Shown: piece after piece, positions 25,301 through 34,555 of the stretch | Layout of the letters: the number at the start of each line of letters is the position of its first letter | Numbering within the stretch: the stretch's first letter is position 1 | Assembly (NCBI GenBank): GCA_029990175.1 | Contig: JARKIP010000053.1 | Span: 12,232,001-12,296,000, forward strand | DNA: 64,000 nucleotides | Origin: Petunia secreta | Taxonomy: Eukaryota > Streptophyta > Magnoliopsida > Solanales > Solanaceae | Direction of reading: 5' to 3' | Position numbers and translations under genes: made by a program | Notes under the pieces: generated by a model | What the model saw: only the letters and a program-made list of their open reading frames with translations | Database searches by the model: none | What the model was told of the DNA's origin: nothing

Positions 25301-27907
25301 ATAATGTATCCACTACTTTCAATATTAGTGACTTGACTTCTTTTGATGTAGGTAATGATACCTTGGAGGAGGACGCCTTAATTTCGAGGACGAAATCTTC
25401 TCAAGAAGGGGAGGATGATGCAACCCAAATTGCATCGAGACCATTCACTCGAAGTCAAGCCAAGAAGATACAAGACACTCACTTACACTTGGTTTGGAAG
25501 GGCATGGATGATGTGAGCTCGGGGGATACTTTGAAGACCATGCATTGGAGCTCGATAGATGAAGGAATGGAAGGCCTCAGCACCACAGGGCGGAGCGCCC
25601 AGCACCAAGGGCCACCAGGAGGAGTGCCTAGCAGCCCCTAGGCGGAGCGCCCAGCCACAAAGGCCACCAGGCGGACCGCCTCACCCTGGGGCGGAGCGCC
25701 CAGCTAAGTCCACTGCAGGCTCCATGGGCGGAGCGCCTACTCCATGGGCGGGGCGCCCGAAATGCTGAAAGTCCCAACTTTTTGTGTAAAGTTCCTAGTT
25801 TAGCCCTAGGTGTTCTACTATGTCCTAAACTACTTAGAGGGCTTTTTAGTCATTTCATTTCTTGTAGAAGGGTGCTATAAATACACCCTTCATCACTTAA
25901 TGCCATTTACTACACTTTGAATACACATTAATGAGCTTTGCTCTCAAGAACACTTGTACACATTTTGGCTTGAATTCAATTGGAAGATTCCAAGTTGACC
26001 TTCAATCCGTCTTTGATCTTTCTATTTGCGAGAGTCGAGTACCTCTTGAGGATAGTTGCATAGCGTAGGTGATCTTTGCCATCGTTTGGGGTGTAACGAA
26101 ACATAGATCTTCGTTGCTACTCGAACAATCGTGTGAGTCTTCGCCTCGTTTATATCTCTTTATCGCTTTCGTATTTTCGATTGCATCATTACTGGTGAAC
26201 ATGTTAATCATTGTTCATATGCTTAATTATTAGCATATGAACAGTAAGGCACAAGGGTACTTATTAGCTTGACTGAGCTGCTTGGATGGTGAGTCGGATA
26301 CCATGCATATTTTCTAAGGGGTTCTAAGCTATCCTTTTAGTCATAATGTCCCCTTATTTTCCTCAAAAACTCCAGAGGGTTAGTAATCTATTTATATGGA
26401 GAACATTGATACTATACTCAAGCAACGATATAGTTCAGCAACATTGAATATGATATTTTTGTCCAATTTTATCCAAAAATTACTTGAGTTAAAAAACAGA
26501 TTAGGTGTCCTCCAGGAGTTATGCAGCCATTTAAGGTCAGGTCTCGTGTTATGCTTTTGTGAAGTCTGTGGTGTCAATGCACACTTGAGTGTACTTTCAT
26601 TAAGGGTGCATCTTACCCTCTAACCCTTAACTGAAAACATACTTTGAAAGAATTCAGCAAACAATCAATATTCAGATAGACTTTCAGACTCATCATTCAT
26701 GTTGCCATCACCTGTATGGCATGTCTGTGCATGAACTTTCATTATGATATTGACGCCGCCTCTCCTCATTATGTTATACTTCGAAAAGTTAAGATTTTGA
26801 AATAATACCTAAGACGTTCATTGATCAAAGTGAATACTATATAATCAACACAAAGTAAAATTGAGTCAATTATTCTTGTGCATCCCGCAAGCAGTTATAG
26901 ATGGATCAACTTTCTTTGGTAATATTTAAATTAAAAAAACCCCAAACTGAACTTTCTACAGTAATCATCTGCCTAAAGCCCATCAGGTTGCCAATTCATT
27001 GTTATTAGTCTAAAGTCCTACTTGACAGACCATAGCGGACTAACCATAATTGTTCCTGCTGCTGATGCTGCTCTTGCTGTAGCATACTCGCCTACATATA
27101 ACCAATCAAAGTCATTAGAAACAGAAAAGTTGTTTTCCTAGAAAAAGAGTCACATAGGAATTAAAGCCTTAGAAATGACTATTAATATTTTACATAAAAC
27201 TGGTAACGTCCAGGCTCACAAGCATAGACAAAATGTTCAAACCAAACATGACCTGCAATCTTTCTCCAGAGGATAGAGCACACAGCCCTTCCAATCACAC
27301 AGCCCTTCCACTTATACAGAATTCGAAATACAATATAACATACATATCAAATGTCTGGTTCCTATTTGCACCAAGTCCACATGAAACAGTACATTGGTTT
27401 AGTCACTAAAAATTATTTTATTTGTTGAGCTTCTGTATGTCACCATGAAAAACTTCATATATTTTGCTAAATAAGTATCTCGACATTAACTAAGGATTAA
27501 AACATAGAAAAGACTCTTTTTTTAAAAAAAAAATGTTGAAGTTGAGGAATACCTTCAGGATGAGCCATTTTCTGCATGGCTGTTGGTGCAATCATGATAG
27601 GCATTGAAATTTTGAAGCCGAGCACGGTTGTGCTCAAATCAATCTTCATGACATCAATTAGAATTCGGGGCCTAAACCTGCATACACACAGAAAGAATAG
27701 CTCATGAATACAACAGATATGTGGATATTGGATGATTAGCCAAAACTCATCCTTAAAAGCAGCTTACAGAATTCTTGAAAAGGCATTTCGGTTCTCAGCC
27801 AGAGTCCATTGATCCTCTGCTCCGGATGCATAGTAGTCATACACCATTTTTGGTAACTTTTGCTTGGCGATTTCTTCATACTCCATGACATTGGTAATCT
27901 CCCCCAT
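16310..27907 (-). CDS. GOX: Glycolate oxidase ((S)-2-hydroxy-acid oxidase), peroxisomal, 11 coding exons
   Basis: The FMN enzyme oxidises glycolate to glyoxylate with release of H2O2 in leaf peroxisomes (photorespiration). Exons in transcript order: 27907-27768, 27677-27553, 27091-27045, 18531-18454, 18379-18255, 18158-18092, 18011-17949, 17645-17576, 17482-17382, 17241-17137, 16504-16310; 1116 bases, 371 residues, the usual plant length. All introns are GT-AG and phases join exactly. The start reads MGEITNVMEYEEIAKQKL. By alignment to the recalled spinach enzyme, Tyr25, Trp109, Tyr130, Asp158, Lys231, His255 and Arg258 (FMN, substrate and catalytic residues) are all present, in contexts DYYASG, LSSWATS, PILVKGV and SNHGARQ. 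The C-terminus is PRL, a variant peroxisomal targeting signal 1. Intron 3 is 8513 bp because it contains element B. No stop or frameshift was found, so I judge the gene functional. A long-chain hydroxy-acid oxidase paralogue is the only real alternative. Confidence 0.97.
16621..16812. mobile_element. Small TIR element (MITE-like) in GOX intron 10
   Basis: The left end AGTGGTGGAGCCAAG and the right end GCTCCGCCACTGA are inverted repeats (AGTGGNGGAGC) around about 190 AT-rich bases. The size and termini suit a non-autonomous DNA transposon. I find no convincing target duplication, so the exact ends and superfamily (hAT-like is my guess) are open. It accounts for most of the extra length of intron 10 (632 bp). 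Confidence 0.6.
17814..17837. repeat. Poly-T run in GOX intron 7
   Basis: This is a 24-base T homopolymer on the + strand (A on the transcribed strand) within a 303 bp intron. No retroposon body or flanking duplication is visible beside it, so I treat it as a simple repeat. Confidence 0.8.
18649..18653. other. Target site duplication of element B, left (TTACT)
   Basis: TTACT immediately precedes the TGATGCAACC LTR start and is repeated exactly at 26189-26193 after the other LTR. Removing the element and one copy restores a GOX intron 3 of about 970 bp. Confidence 0.95.
18654..19426 (+). repeat. 5' LTR of element B
   Basis: 773 bp. It opens with sequence that in the 3' LTR is the C-terminal part of pol. 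It then carries seven GGCGGAGCGCC-type near-palindromes (18826-18995), a non-coding stretch with TGCTATAAATACACCC near 19110 (a plausible TATA box of the element promoter), and the end GATTGCACCA. The primer site follows directly. Confidence 0.93.
19427..20611 (+). other. Element B leader (primer site and 5' untranslated region)
   Basis: The primer site TGGTATTAGAGC is at 19429-19440, one base different from the standard tRNA-Met complement. The rest is a 1.2 kb untranslated leader of AT-rich sequence, with four more GGCGGACCGCC-type near-palindromes at 20070-20182. Short frames here show no domain. Confidence 0.85.
20612..22138 (+). pseudogene. Element B: gag
   Basis: The gag start is taken at ATG 20612 (MADEKAKNTIEV); a longer reading from 20588 uses a TTG and is not needed. 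The protein has a coiled-coil-like N-terminus, an acidic and Arg/Gly-rich middle, the gag core (AFLEWKVQLERVFDMNDMS to EKWLKEEKAPRYRS) and an intact CCHC knuckle (CHKCKGYGHFAKEC, near 21887-21928). TAG at 21401-21403 interrupts the core where element A has GAG, so full-length Gag is not made without readthrough. The acidic Glu-rich tail before the protease is typical. Confidence 0.93.
22139..22932 (+). pseudogene. Element B: protease and RT linker, frameshifted
   Basis: The protease follows gag. At about 22195-22202 the catalytic region reads GATTCAGTCGTGCG, where element A has GATTCGGGTAGTTGTGCT. The net loss of four bases destroys the Asp-Ser-Gly site and shifts the frame. Downstream, HLLFGRPWQYDKQVVHDG and the linker to RT are well kept to TAA at 22930 (a Gln codon expected), with TAG following at 22942. 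Confidence 0.9.
22957..23937 (+). pseudogene. Element B: reverse transcriptase and RNase H (N-terminal part)
   Basis: This is open for 326 codons. RT motifs appear in order: VPKKDGTWRMCVDCRAVNK, FSKIDLRSGYHQIRM, LVMPFGLSNA, active-site YFDDIL at 23329-23346, and FLGFVVS. RNase H begins around FEVECDASGVGIG. The frame ends at TGA 23935-23937, where element A-type sequence has a Trp codon (HYLWP). All catalytic Asp residues seen in RT are present, so the domain was active until recently. Confidence 0.93.
23950..25641 (+). pseudogene. Element B: RNase H end, integrase and LTR-encoded tail
   Basis: This is open for 563 codons after the TGA at 23935. It holds the end of RNase H (SDHESLKYLRG), the integrase H2C2 finger (HCGGLMGHFGVDKT...CNACLDC), the DDE core (ISMDFVMALPRTRGG; SDRDSKF; TEVVNRT) and a basic C-terminal domain (GDWVWVHFRKERFP). 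The frame crosses the polypurine tract and continues about 75 codons into the 3' LTR (FTRSQAKKIQDTHLHLVWKG) to TAG at 25639. A CR-type chromodomain-like tail encoded partly by the LTR is a known feature of CRM elements; that this tail has this role here is inference. Confidence 0.92.
25403..25415 (+). promoter_or_regulatory. Polypurine tract of element B
   Basis: AAGAAGGGGAGGA lies directly before the 3' LTR start. It is also coding (KxGED part of pol), so the tract is constrained in two ways. Confidence 0.85.
25416..26188 (+). repeat. 3' LTR of element B
   Basis: 773 bp, collinear with the 5' LTR at about 97% by eye. It ends GATTGCATCA and is followed by the TTACT duplication. It carries seven near-palindromes at 25588-25758. 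A Pro/Arg-rich short frame across these (25559-25768) also exists in the 5' LTR, but it looks like an accident of the repeats. Confidence 0.93.
26194..27044 (-). other. GOX intron 3, 5' part (non-transposon)
   Basis: This is AT-rich unique-looking intron between element B and exon 3. No gene, RNA or mobile element is recognisable. Short frames around 26396-26623 have no support. Confidence 0.7.
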
Positions 27908-28335
27908 CCTATAGTTGTTTTATGTTCTCCTTCCAAGAATCTTTATGTAACGCAGAACCTGACAATAATCAGACATGATGAATTATGTAAAACAACATAA
28001 ACTCAATCTGTCAAATGTCAACTCAACAAACATAACAACAGGCTTTAGCACTGTTCCATTAAGCTTTAAAATGTTATGATGAAAAACACCATTACCTTTT
28101 CAAAATAAATTGATCGCCAAGCGAAGAGGCGCGCAAAATAATGTAAAGACTACTTAGACCATAATTGGTTATCCAACTAGAATATGACGGGGCAATTGTT
28201 AGATGGAACATTTCACATACTTGGATGGAAAGATGACATAATGAAAAAGAAATAAGCTTGGTGGAAAAAATACATACCATTTGAAGAAGAGAAAGCGAAT
28301 AAAGGAAATTTACGTTGCCTGTACAATGGTATGAC
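27908..28335 (-). promoter_or_regulatory. Presumed GOX 5' UTR with an intron
   Basis: Upstream of the start codon the minus strand has an acceptor-like TTATTGTCAG ending at 27959, and further up a donor-like AAATG|GTATGT at 28278/28277. This would give a 319 bp UTR intron (27959-28277), UTR exons 27908-27958 and 28278 to about 28335, and no extra ATG needed. A CT-rich stretch (TTTCTCTTCTTC) in the outer exon suits a plant leader. This is inference from splice-site patterns only. Confidence 0.5.
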
Positions 28336-28344
28336 CACTTAAAC

Positions 28345-28440
28345 GAACAATAGCCATTTTGTATATTTTATACGTATTTCATATGTATTATGTGCTGAAT
28401 AAATGTATAAGTTTACATACTTATGGCGGCTATTTATGTA
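28345..28440 (-). promoter_or_regulatory. Candidate GOX core promoter in an inverted-repeat AT-rich block
   Basis: The minus strand has GTATAAAATATAC at 28373-28361, a good TATA box, about 25-30 bases before the proposed transcript start. The block is bounded by AATAGCCATTTT and GGCGGCTATTTATG, which are loosely inverted (AATAGCC/GGCTATT). It resembles common short AT-rich dispersed repeats of Solanaceae as I recall them. Confidence 0.4.
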
Positions 28441-29341
28441 AAGTTTTCTTAAGATAAATCACAACTTTCTAAGTAGGAGATTGGGTTTGTGCGGTACTTC
28501 CATCTATCTAGAACAAAAAGAAGTGAGTACTGGACATGCATGCAGTCAATATAGGTCTGAGCTACAAGTACCAAAGCAACACACATGATTCTTGAGAAGA
28601 GAAAAGAAAGAAAGTGTGTGAAAGGAAGTCAAAGCAGACCTTGGAGTATTCTCAAAGCAATGGAGAAGAGTGAAACTGTTACTTGACGGACTGGTTGATA
28701 AAAAGAGAGAACGACACCAAGAATAATACAATGACAAAGTTATGGGGTGAAACCAATTAAATGAGAATTAGGAAGAAGACAAAAAGGACGGGAGTAGAAG
28801 GAGAGAGGCACAAATTTAGGATGAGTATTTGGAGGTGAGCATTTTAAACCACATCCAATAGATAAGTGGCTCTCGACCACTTGCCTCTTTTGTGCTTCAC
28901 AGTATATCTAATCAAAGTAGTTTAAACGAATAATTAAGTTTCCTATTCAAAGTACCAATAATAGATCGAAGTGTAAGTTGGTGATTTGTAAAATTCCTCG
29001 TCATGAGTGCCGCTTCCATATCCATACACCACGAGAGCAATAAATTGGGATTTTCATATGTTAAAAATTGCGAACATATGCTAGTTGGTTAGGCAGTTGA
29101 GTAGAAACATGTCATGCTTCTATCTATTCTATGAAAGAGACATCAAACATGTGGTAAATGGAGATTATGATAACTATTAAAATAATATGATCATATGACT
29201 GAAACAAGTTCCATTTGCTATGACAATCTTGCTGAAGCACCCGCAAAATTCGACCCGAACTATATTTCAACAGTATAAAGATAAATTTTCAAAGGATTTA
29301 TAGAGCAAGGAATGCATGCAGCTGTGCTTCACATACAATTT
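28441..29341. other. Region upstream of GOX
   Basis: About 0.9 kb of non-coding sequence. It includes AGATAAGTGGC near 28860, which contains a GATAAG (I-box-like) element seen in light-responsive promoters. Such a short motif is weak evidence. No gene seen. Confidence 0.5.
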
Positions 29342-29623
29342 TTTACTCAATATTATTCAATTGTAGCCTATGGTTTACTACCTCATTTTCTCTTACTTAA
29401 TTCATCCCCACTATGTCCTACTTAATTCCTCATTTAGGGACCTCTTAATTCTTATAACCTTTGGGATGACTTGTAACTTCCTATGTATTGGTGTCCTATA
29501 AATAGAGGACATTTTGTCTATGGAAGAGACACTTGAAATACTTGGAGAATAATACATGTTCTTCTTTCTCCTCTCATATATTTTATCTTATTCTTGCACT
29601 ACTTTACTATTAGTTTTACAACA
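29342..29623 (+). repeat. 5' LTR of the copia element (truncated)
   Basis: It matches 34112-34394 from TACTCAATATTATTC to TTTTACAACA. It includes CCTATAAATAGAGGAC (29500 area), a clear TATA box for the element. Sequence before 29342 does not match the start of the 3' LTR. Confidence 0.88.
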
Positions 29624-30429
29624 CGTTATCAGCACGAGTCTCTATTTTATTACACGATTTAGAAGAAATGAGAAGCAAATTATGATGCAATTGATAGAAG
29701 CCAAAGTTCTGGTTGCTAATACAAGATAAGTTTTTTTTGTTTCTAAATTCCTTCATATTATGGTTTTTGTTAATCTCAAAATTAATATTACCCTATTTTC
29801 ATTTTATTTTATACCACTTGAAATTGTAGAAACCTTTTACTGACTACAACTTTTGTCTATTCATCCATTGTTTGGTTGATTTTGTAGCTATCCTTTGACA
29901 ACAATTTAAGGGTGCATGGCCTAGCAACATGATATTGTAGATCAGTTCTACTCATGTTTCAAGGTAAACTGCTTGTGAGAGCAAACATGGATTGTGTTGT
30001 ATGGTTAATATTTTACTTTCACATGGATATATGGAATGAAACAAATATGGTAACTTTTAAAGAATGCTTCTTTGATTTATAGTTGGGTATAAATTTTTAT
30101 ACTCTTGGTAAGTGGAGACCGGAGAAATAATGTTTATTTTTTTTATGATCTTTACCCAATATAAGTAGTGTTATATCATTGATACATGATTACAGTACTA
30201 TGTTTCAATTACACGAAGCATGAGTACCTTTGACTATTGTACTTCAAATCACATCATATGTACATATTTTGGCCTATTATGCCATTAGTTAAGGGTAAGA
30301 CATCATATTCAACTCCCAATGCATTATGGCGTAACACACTTTTGCGATAATAAGATATTGAGGCAAACTAAAGTATTATCAAAAAAATAAAGTATTTTTG
30401 ATAAAAATCATGAAGCCCGTCTACTAAAT

Positions 30430-30660
30430 AGGCTCCATTCATAGAGGTGAATGTGGGAGCAATATATGCTCCATTCCCTAAGATGAATGTGCGAGCAAGA
30501 CAAGCTCCATTCCATAAGGTGAATGTGGGAGCCCAACATAATGCTCCATTTTCAGATGCGAATGTAGTAGCAATACATAATATGCCTGAAAGAAGGCAAA
30601 ATATCTTTATGTCTGAAATAAGACACAATATTTTATGTCTGAAAGAAGGCAAATAATTTT
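30430..30660 (+). repeat. Tandem repeats in copia gag region
   Basis: Four units of about 37 bases begin GCTCCATT and include GTGAATGTGGGAGCA (30432-30580). They are followed by units built on ATGTCTGAAAGAAGGCAAA (30585-30660). Both lie just before the Gly/Arg-rich GCGRGKG text near 30705. Expanded gag spacers of this kind are known in copia elements. Confidence 0.8.
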
Positions 30661-31579
30661 ATGTCTAAAAGACAATAAAATAATTACCATGATAGAAACC
30701 ATGGATGTGGACGTGGCAAGGGATGAAAAAAATAGTCATCATTGTAAAATAAATAAGAGAACAATAAGGGTTCTCAAAAAGTAACCGTTCAAATGGTAAA
30801 TATAATAATGCCCTCAGTGTATCATATGAGCATGAGGCAAGTCCAAATGATTATGGTCCATTCCTTGCAGTGAATGAGACAATTCATAATAAAAATTATG
30901 AATATAGACCCGTTCACCGAAGTGAATGTGGCAATATGTGATAAAATATCAAAACACGCTTCTAGAAGAGGTTCGAGAAAGATGAATATGGACGTGCCCA
31001 TGCGTGGCTGATAAAGTACCACAACTCACCTCTAGAAAAGGTTCGACTATAATAAATCTATTATTTATTGTGGCATAAATGGTCATTGCTCTCATACAGA
31101 ATGTACGCCATAATTATGTATTATATTATGAATTACATAAGAGCAAGTGAAGCAAGAAATTGATCTTGCCTATAATGATTTTACCATGAGAAAAATAATA
31201 TGATTTTCTCCTTGAAAGGAGATATTCACTATATGGATGGTGTAATAAAATATATGGTAGTACAAAGCTATTTGAGTGCTCCGGAAGAGCCAAAATATTA
31301 GTACCTGGAGGAATGAGATTGATGAAATATTTATTGTAGTATGTCTCGAAAGAAAATTGTTAAGTTTCAATACATTTGCCAAATGGCTAAGAGACTAAAT
31401 TTGATGGAAAGATATGAATATCTTTATATTACTACAAGAATGTCGGGTGAGATATATATGCTTGAAAAGCTCCCCGCCTCTTCCTCAAGTTTGTACTACA
31501 CAAAATATAAGTGTGGTAGAATCATATGTGCATGCAGCAATAAACTTTTAGTTTATTGTTACAAAGCCCTACTATAGTA

Positions 31580-33120
31580 AAACCAGAAGTTTACTAGATG
31601 ATCAATTTATTACTTGGCATGACCGGTTTGACCATCCCGGTTCAAATATGATGCACAAAGTATATAAATGAGAATTCGCATGGGTATATACTGAAGAATC
31701 AGGATTCTTCAAGAATTCTTTTTGTGCTGTTTGTTCTCAAGATAAATAAATTATTCGACCAACTAAATTTGGGATCAGGATCCCCGCACTTCTGGAATGT
31801 ATAAAAGGTGAATATGGGTCCGTTCACCTGCTATGTGGACCATATAATTATTATAAATAGATGCATCTATGATAAGGTCACATGTGCATTTTATTACAAA
31901 CCCGCAATGGTACTTGCGAGGTTAAGTATTTGCTCAAATAAATCTTATTATGAGCATATTTCCAGATTATGCAATCAAGGCAAGTTATCTTGATAATGTT
32001 GGCAAACAAGTTTAGCAGATTCATATATTGAAAGCCTCCAATTGCTAAACCATGCATATAAGAACAATGCTATCTAAATCAGGTTTGAGGTATGGTATAT
32101 CCATAAAGCAGCACTTATGCACGATATGCCACAAAATCAATTCTCTCTCATAATTGGTTCAGGGTCAGGAACCAAATATCTTCCATCTAATAATTATAAT
32201 GTGCGGTATATTATCAATTGCTCCACCGCAACGCACAAAGATGGATCCCATATAAGGTTGGGAACGAATGTTAGTTTGGCTAACATTAGGGGGAGAATTT
32301 AATGCAGCTGAAGAATAAATAAATTAAATTATCATTTGATTATGATCCTCATATAAAGATAATGCAAGTCACTGCCAGACGCATTACTGACCCAAAGAAA
32401 AATATTATATTCCAGCTGCTAAATGCTCCTGATGTCCTAGTGAGACAATCTATTTATGTAAATGAGTCTAAGGCACGCAAGAAGCGTAGTAGACCATTCG
32501 GTTCCAAAAGATAAATCCTTGAAAAATGAAAGGAGCAAATATTTGAGATGGTCAAATAAGGAGGCGGGGCTCTAGAAGGGTCCACGACATAACACTTCAT
32601 AAAACCTCATCAGGAGAGGTTCAGGTACCTGAAAATTTATGAATGTGAAGTGATCTCAATATGTTATGTCAGATTGGGAACTGAGATATGAAATTATCGT
32701 CGATGATATCTTATATATATTATAAAGCTCAATTTTTATATGATTATGAGGATCTTGAGCTTAAGTCTGTTTGGAATACAGACATGAAAATATTGGCAAA
32801 AATAGCAAAATGCATTCAAGCAAAAATTGTCTTCACTCGAGTGACGTGAAGTTTTTGGACCTATAGTCCAAACACCTGAAGGTGCAAAGCCAGTGGTGTA
32901 TAAAGATATTTTTGTGCAAAAATATTGATAATAATAAGTCGTTAAATATAAAGTACGACTTGAGGCACAAAGATCTGACATTGATTATATGGAGCTATAT
33001 TCTCCTTTTGATGGATGCAATCACCTTCAGGTATGTTATATGTCTGGCAAAACATGAAAGACTTGATATGCGTATGAATGTTGCAACAACCTTTTATATG
33101 GCTCATTGAGCAACAATATA
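31580..33120 (+). pseudogene. Copia pol: integrase to RT, decayed
   Basis: The GAG-pre-integrase text WHDRFDHPGSNMMHKVYK is at about 31617-31670, broken by a stop, then CAVCSQDK and an integrase start. Around 32760-33110 RT text is read in different frames: LHSSDVKFLDL, then LLLMDAITFRYVICLAKHE, matching the copia RT segment before the catalytic site. Frames switch several times, so no product is expected. Confidence 0.8.
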
Positions 33121-33180
33121 TTTATCCTTGAAGGATTCAAGATCCTAGAAGCATGTAAAGGTTCCCGGGAAACCTAGTCA

Positions 33181-34060
33181 ATGAAGCTTCATAAATATTT
33201 ATACGGATTAAAACAATTCGGCCACATATGGTAAAATTGCATTTGCGAGCTTCTTGATATTGAAATATTATATATTAATGCAATTGGTGCATTGAAGTAT
33301 CTTACCAAATATACTCCACCGATTATAACTTTTGTTATAAGCTTGTTGGTAAGATTCAGTTCTTCCTCAATGCGATGACATTAGAAGAATACATGGTATC
33401 TACTTGATCTACAAAGCCCGATATCAACTAGCTATTTGTTTGTGGAAGTAAACCTATATTATGGCACTTCACGAAATACATTGTTGCTGTTGCATTTTCA
33501 AATCATGAAGAGATAATAGCCATATATCAAGCTAGCCGGCAATATAAATGATTGAGACCAAGAACTCAACTTATTCAGCAACGATGTGGAATTTCTTTGA
33601 AGACGAAGATTCGGTAATATTATATGAAATATTGCATGGATAATTCAGCTAAAATGAAGATACAACTAAAGGAGATGGTTATCCATCAAAATTACTTTGC
33701 AATGGTGATCTTCAAAAGATTGATGAAGTTAATGTTCAAGTATTAATTCAAGTGATAGTTTGACGAAACTATTCACTGCATCATTGCCAACGTCAACTTT
33801 TGAGAAGCTGATATACAATGTTGGAATATTTCGTCTTCAAGATATTAAATGATGTTGTCATCAGGGGAGTAAAATACGCGCTGCACTCTTTTTTCCTTAA
33901 CAAGGTTTTATCCCACTTGGGTTTTACTTGTAAGGTTTTGAATGAGGCAGCTCTAAAGGCGTATTACAGGAAGTGTGTACTCTTTTTCCTTCACTGGGCT
34001 TTTTCCCACCGGGTTTTTCCTAGTAAGGTTTTAACGAGGCACATTACCTTCAAAATGGTC
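33181..34060 (+). pseudogene. Copia pol: RT end and RNase H, decayed
   Basis: MKLHKYLYGLKQFGHIW (33181-33231, then stop) is the conserved LYGLKQ motif of copia RT. Fragments of RNase H follow (33440-33620), then a C-terminal stretch (33870-34060) with repeated CTTTTTCCCAC/TTCCTTCAC-type text before the polypurine tract. There are multiple stops and frame changes. Confidence 0.78.
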
Positions 34061-34076
34061 ATCCAAGGGGGAGTGT

Positions 34077-34394
34077 TGTAAATCCATGTATTTGGTATTA
34101 ATGTGGATGACCACTACTCAATATTATTCAATTGTAGCCTATGGTTTACTACCCCATTTTCTCCTACTTAATTCCTCCCCACTATGTCCTCCTTAATTCC
34201 TCATTTAGGGACCTGTTAATTCTTATAACCTTTGGGATGACTTGTAACTTCCTATGTATTGGTGTCCTATAAATAGAAGACATTTTGTCTATGGAAGAGA
34301 CACTTGAAGTACTTGGAGAATAATACATGTTCTTCTTTCTCCTCTCATATATTTTATCTTGTTCTTGCACTACTTTACTATTAGTTTTACAACA
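34077..34394 (+). repeat. 3' LTR of the copia element
   Basis: 318 bp from TGTAAATCCATG to TTTTACAACA, preceded by the polypurine tract. It contains TATAAATAGAAG as in the 5' copy. Confidence 0.9.
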
Positions 34395-34555
34395 GTGTGG
34401 TTATTATATAGCATAGGCGCAACTCTAGTTAATAACGTCATGCAGTTAGTATGGATCGAAGATCACCCCATGGATAGTTCGTACCATATAAAGATTGATG
34501 ATATTTTTAAAGGCAGAAGTAAAAGTAATACAGCTTCTTTTGTACTCTAATTGTG

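Larger units (their letters stand above)
18654..26188 (+). mobile_element. Element B: CRM-like Ty3/gypsy retrotransposon in GOX intron 3
   Basis: This is a complete 7535 bp element with 773 bp LTRs at both ends (TGATGCAACC...GATTGCATCA), exact 5 bp target duplication, primer site GTTGGTATTAGAGC at 19427-19440, and polypurine tract AAGAAGGGGAGGA at 25403-25415. The order gag, protease, RT, RNase H, integrase is Ty3/gypsy. The RT style and the pol frame running on into the 3' LTR suggest the CRM chromovirus clade (from recall, not a tree). By eye the LTRs differ at about 23 substitutions and two 1-base indels, about 3%, so insertion is geologically recent. It lies antisense to GOX. Stops and a frameshift make it non-autonomous today. 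Confidence 0.95.
29342..34394 (+). mobile_element. Ty1/copia retrotransposon, decayed interior, 5' LTR truncated
   Basis: The LTRs are 29342-29623 (lacking about the first 35 bases or diverged there) and 34077-34394 (318 bp, TGTAAATCC...TTTTACAACA). Over the shared ~283 bases I count about eight differences. After the 5' LTR comes CGTTATCAGCACGAGTC, the primer-site region usual in this copia type. A polypurine tract (CCAAGGGGGAGTG) precedes the 3' LTR. Internal order is gag with a Gly/Arg knuckle region, GAG-pre-integrase, integrase, RT, RNase H, all with many stops. The 5' target duplication cannot be identified. Confidence 0.9.

Noticed and set aside
16310..27907. GOX as a pseudogene because of the large intron insertion
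   Set aside because: All 11 exons join in phase with GT-AG sites, catalytic residues are present and length is normal.
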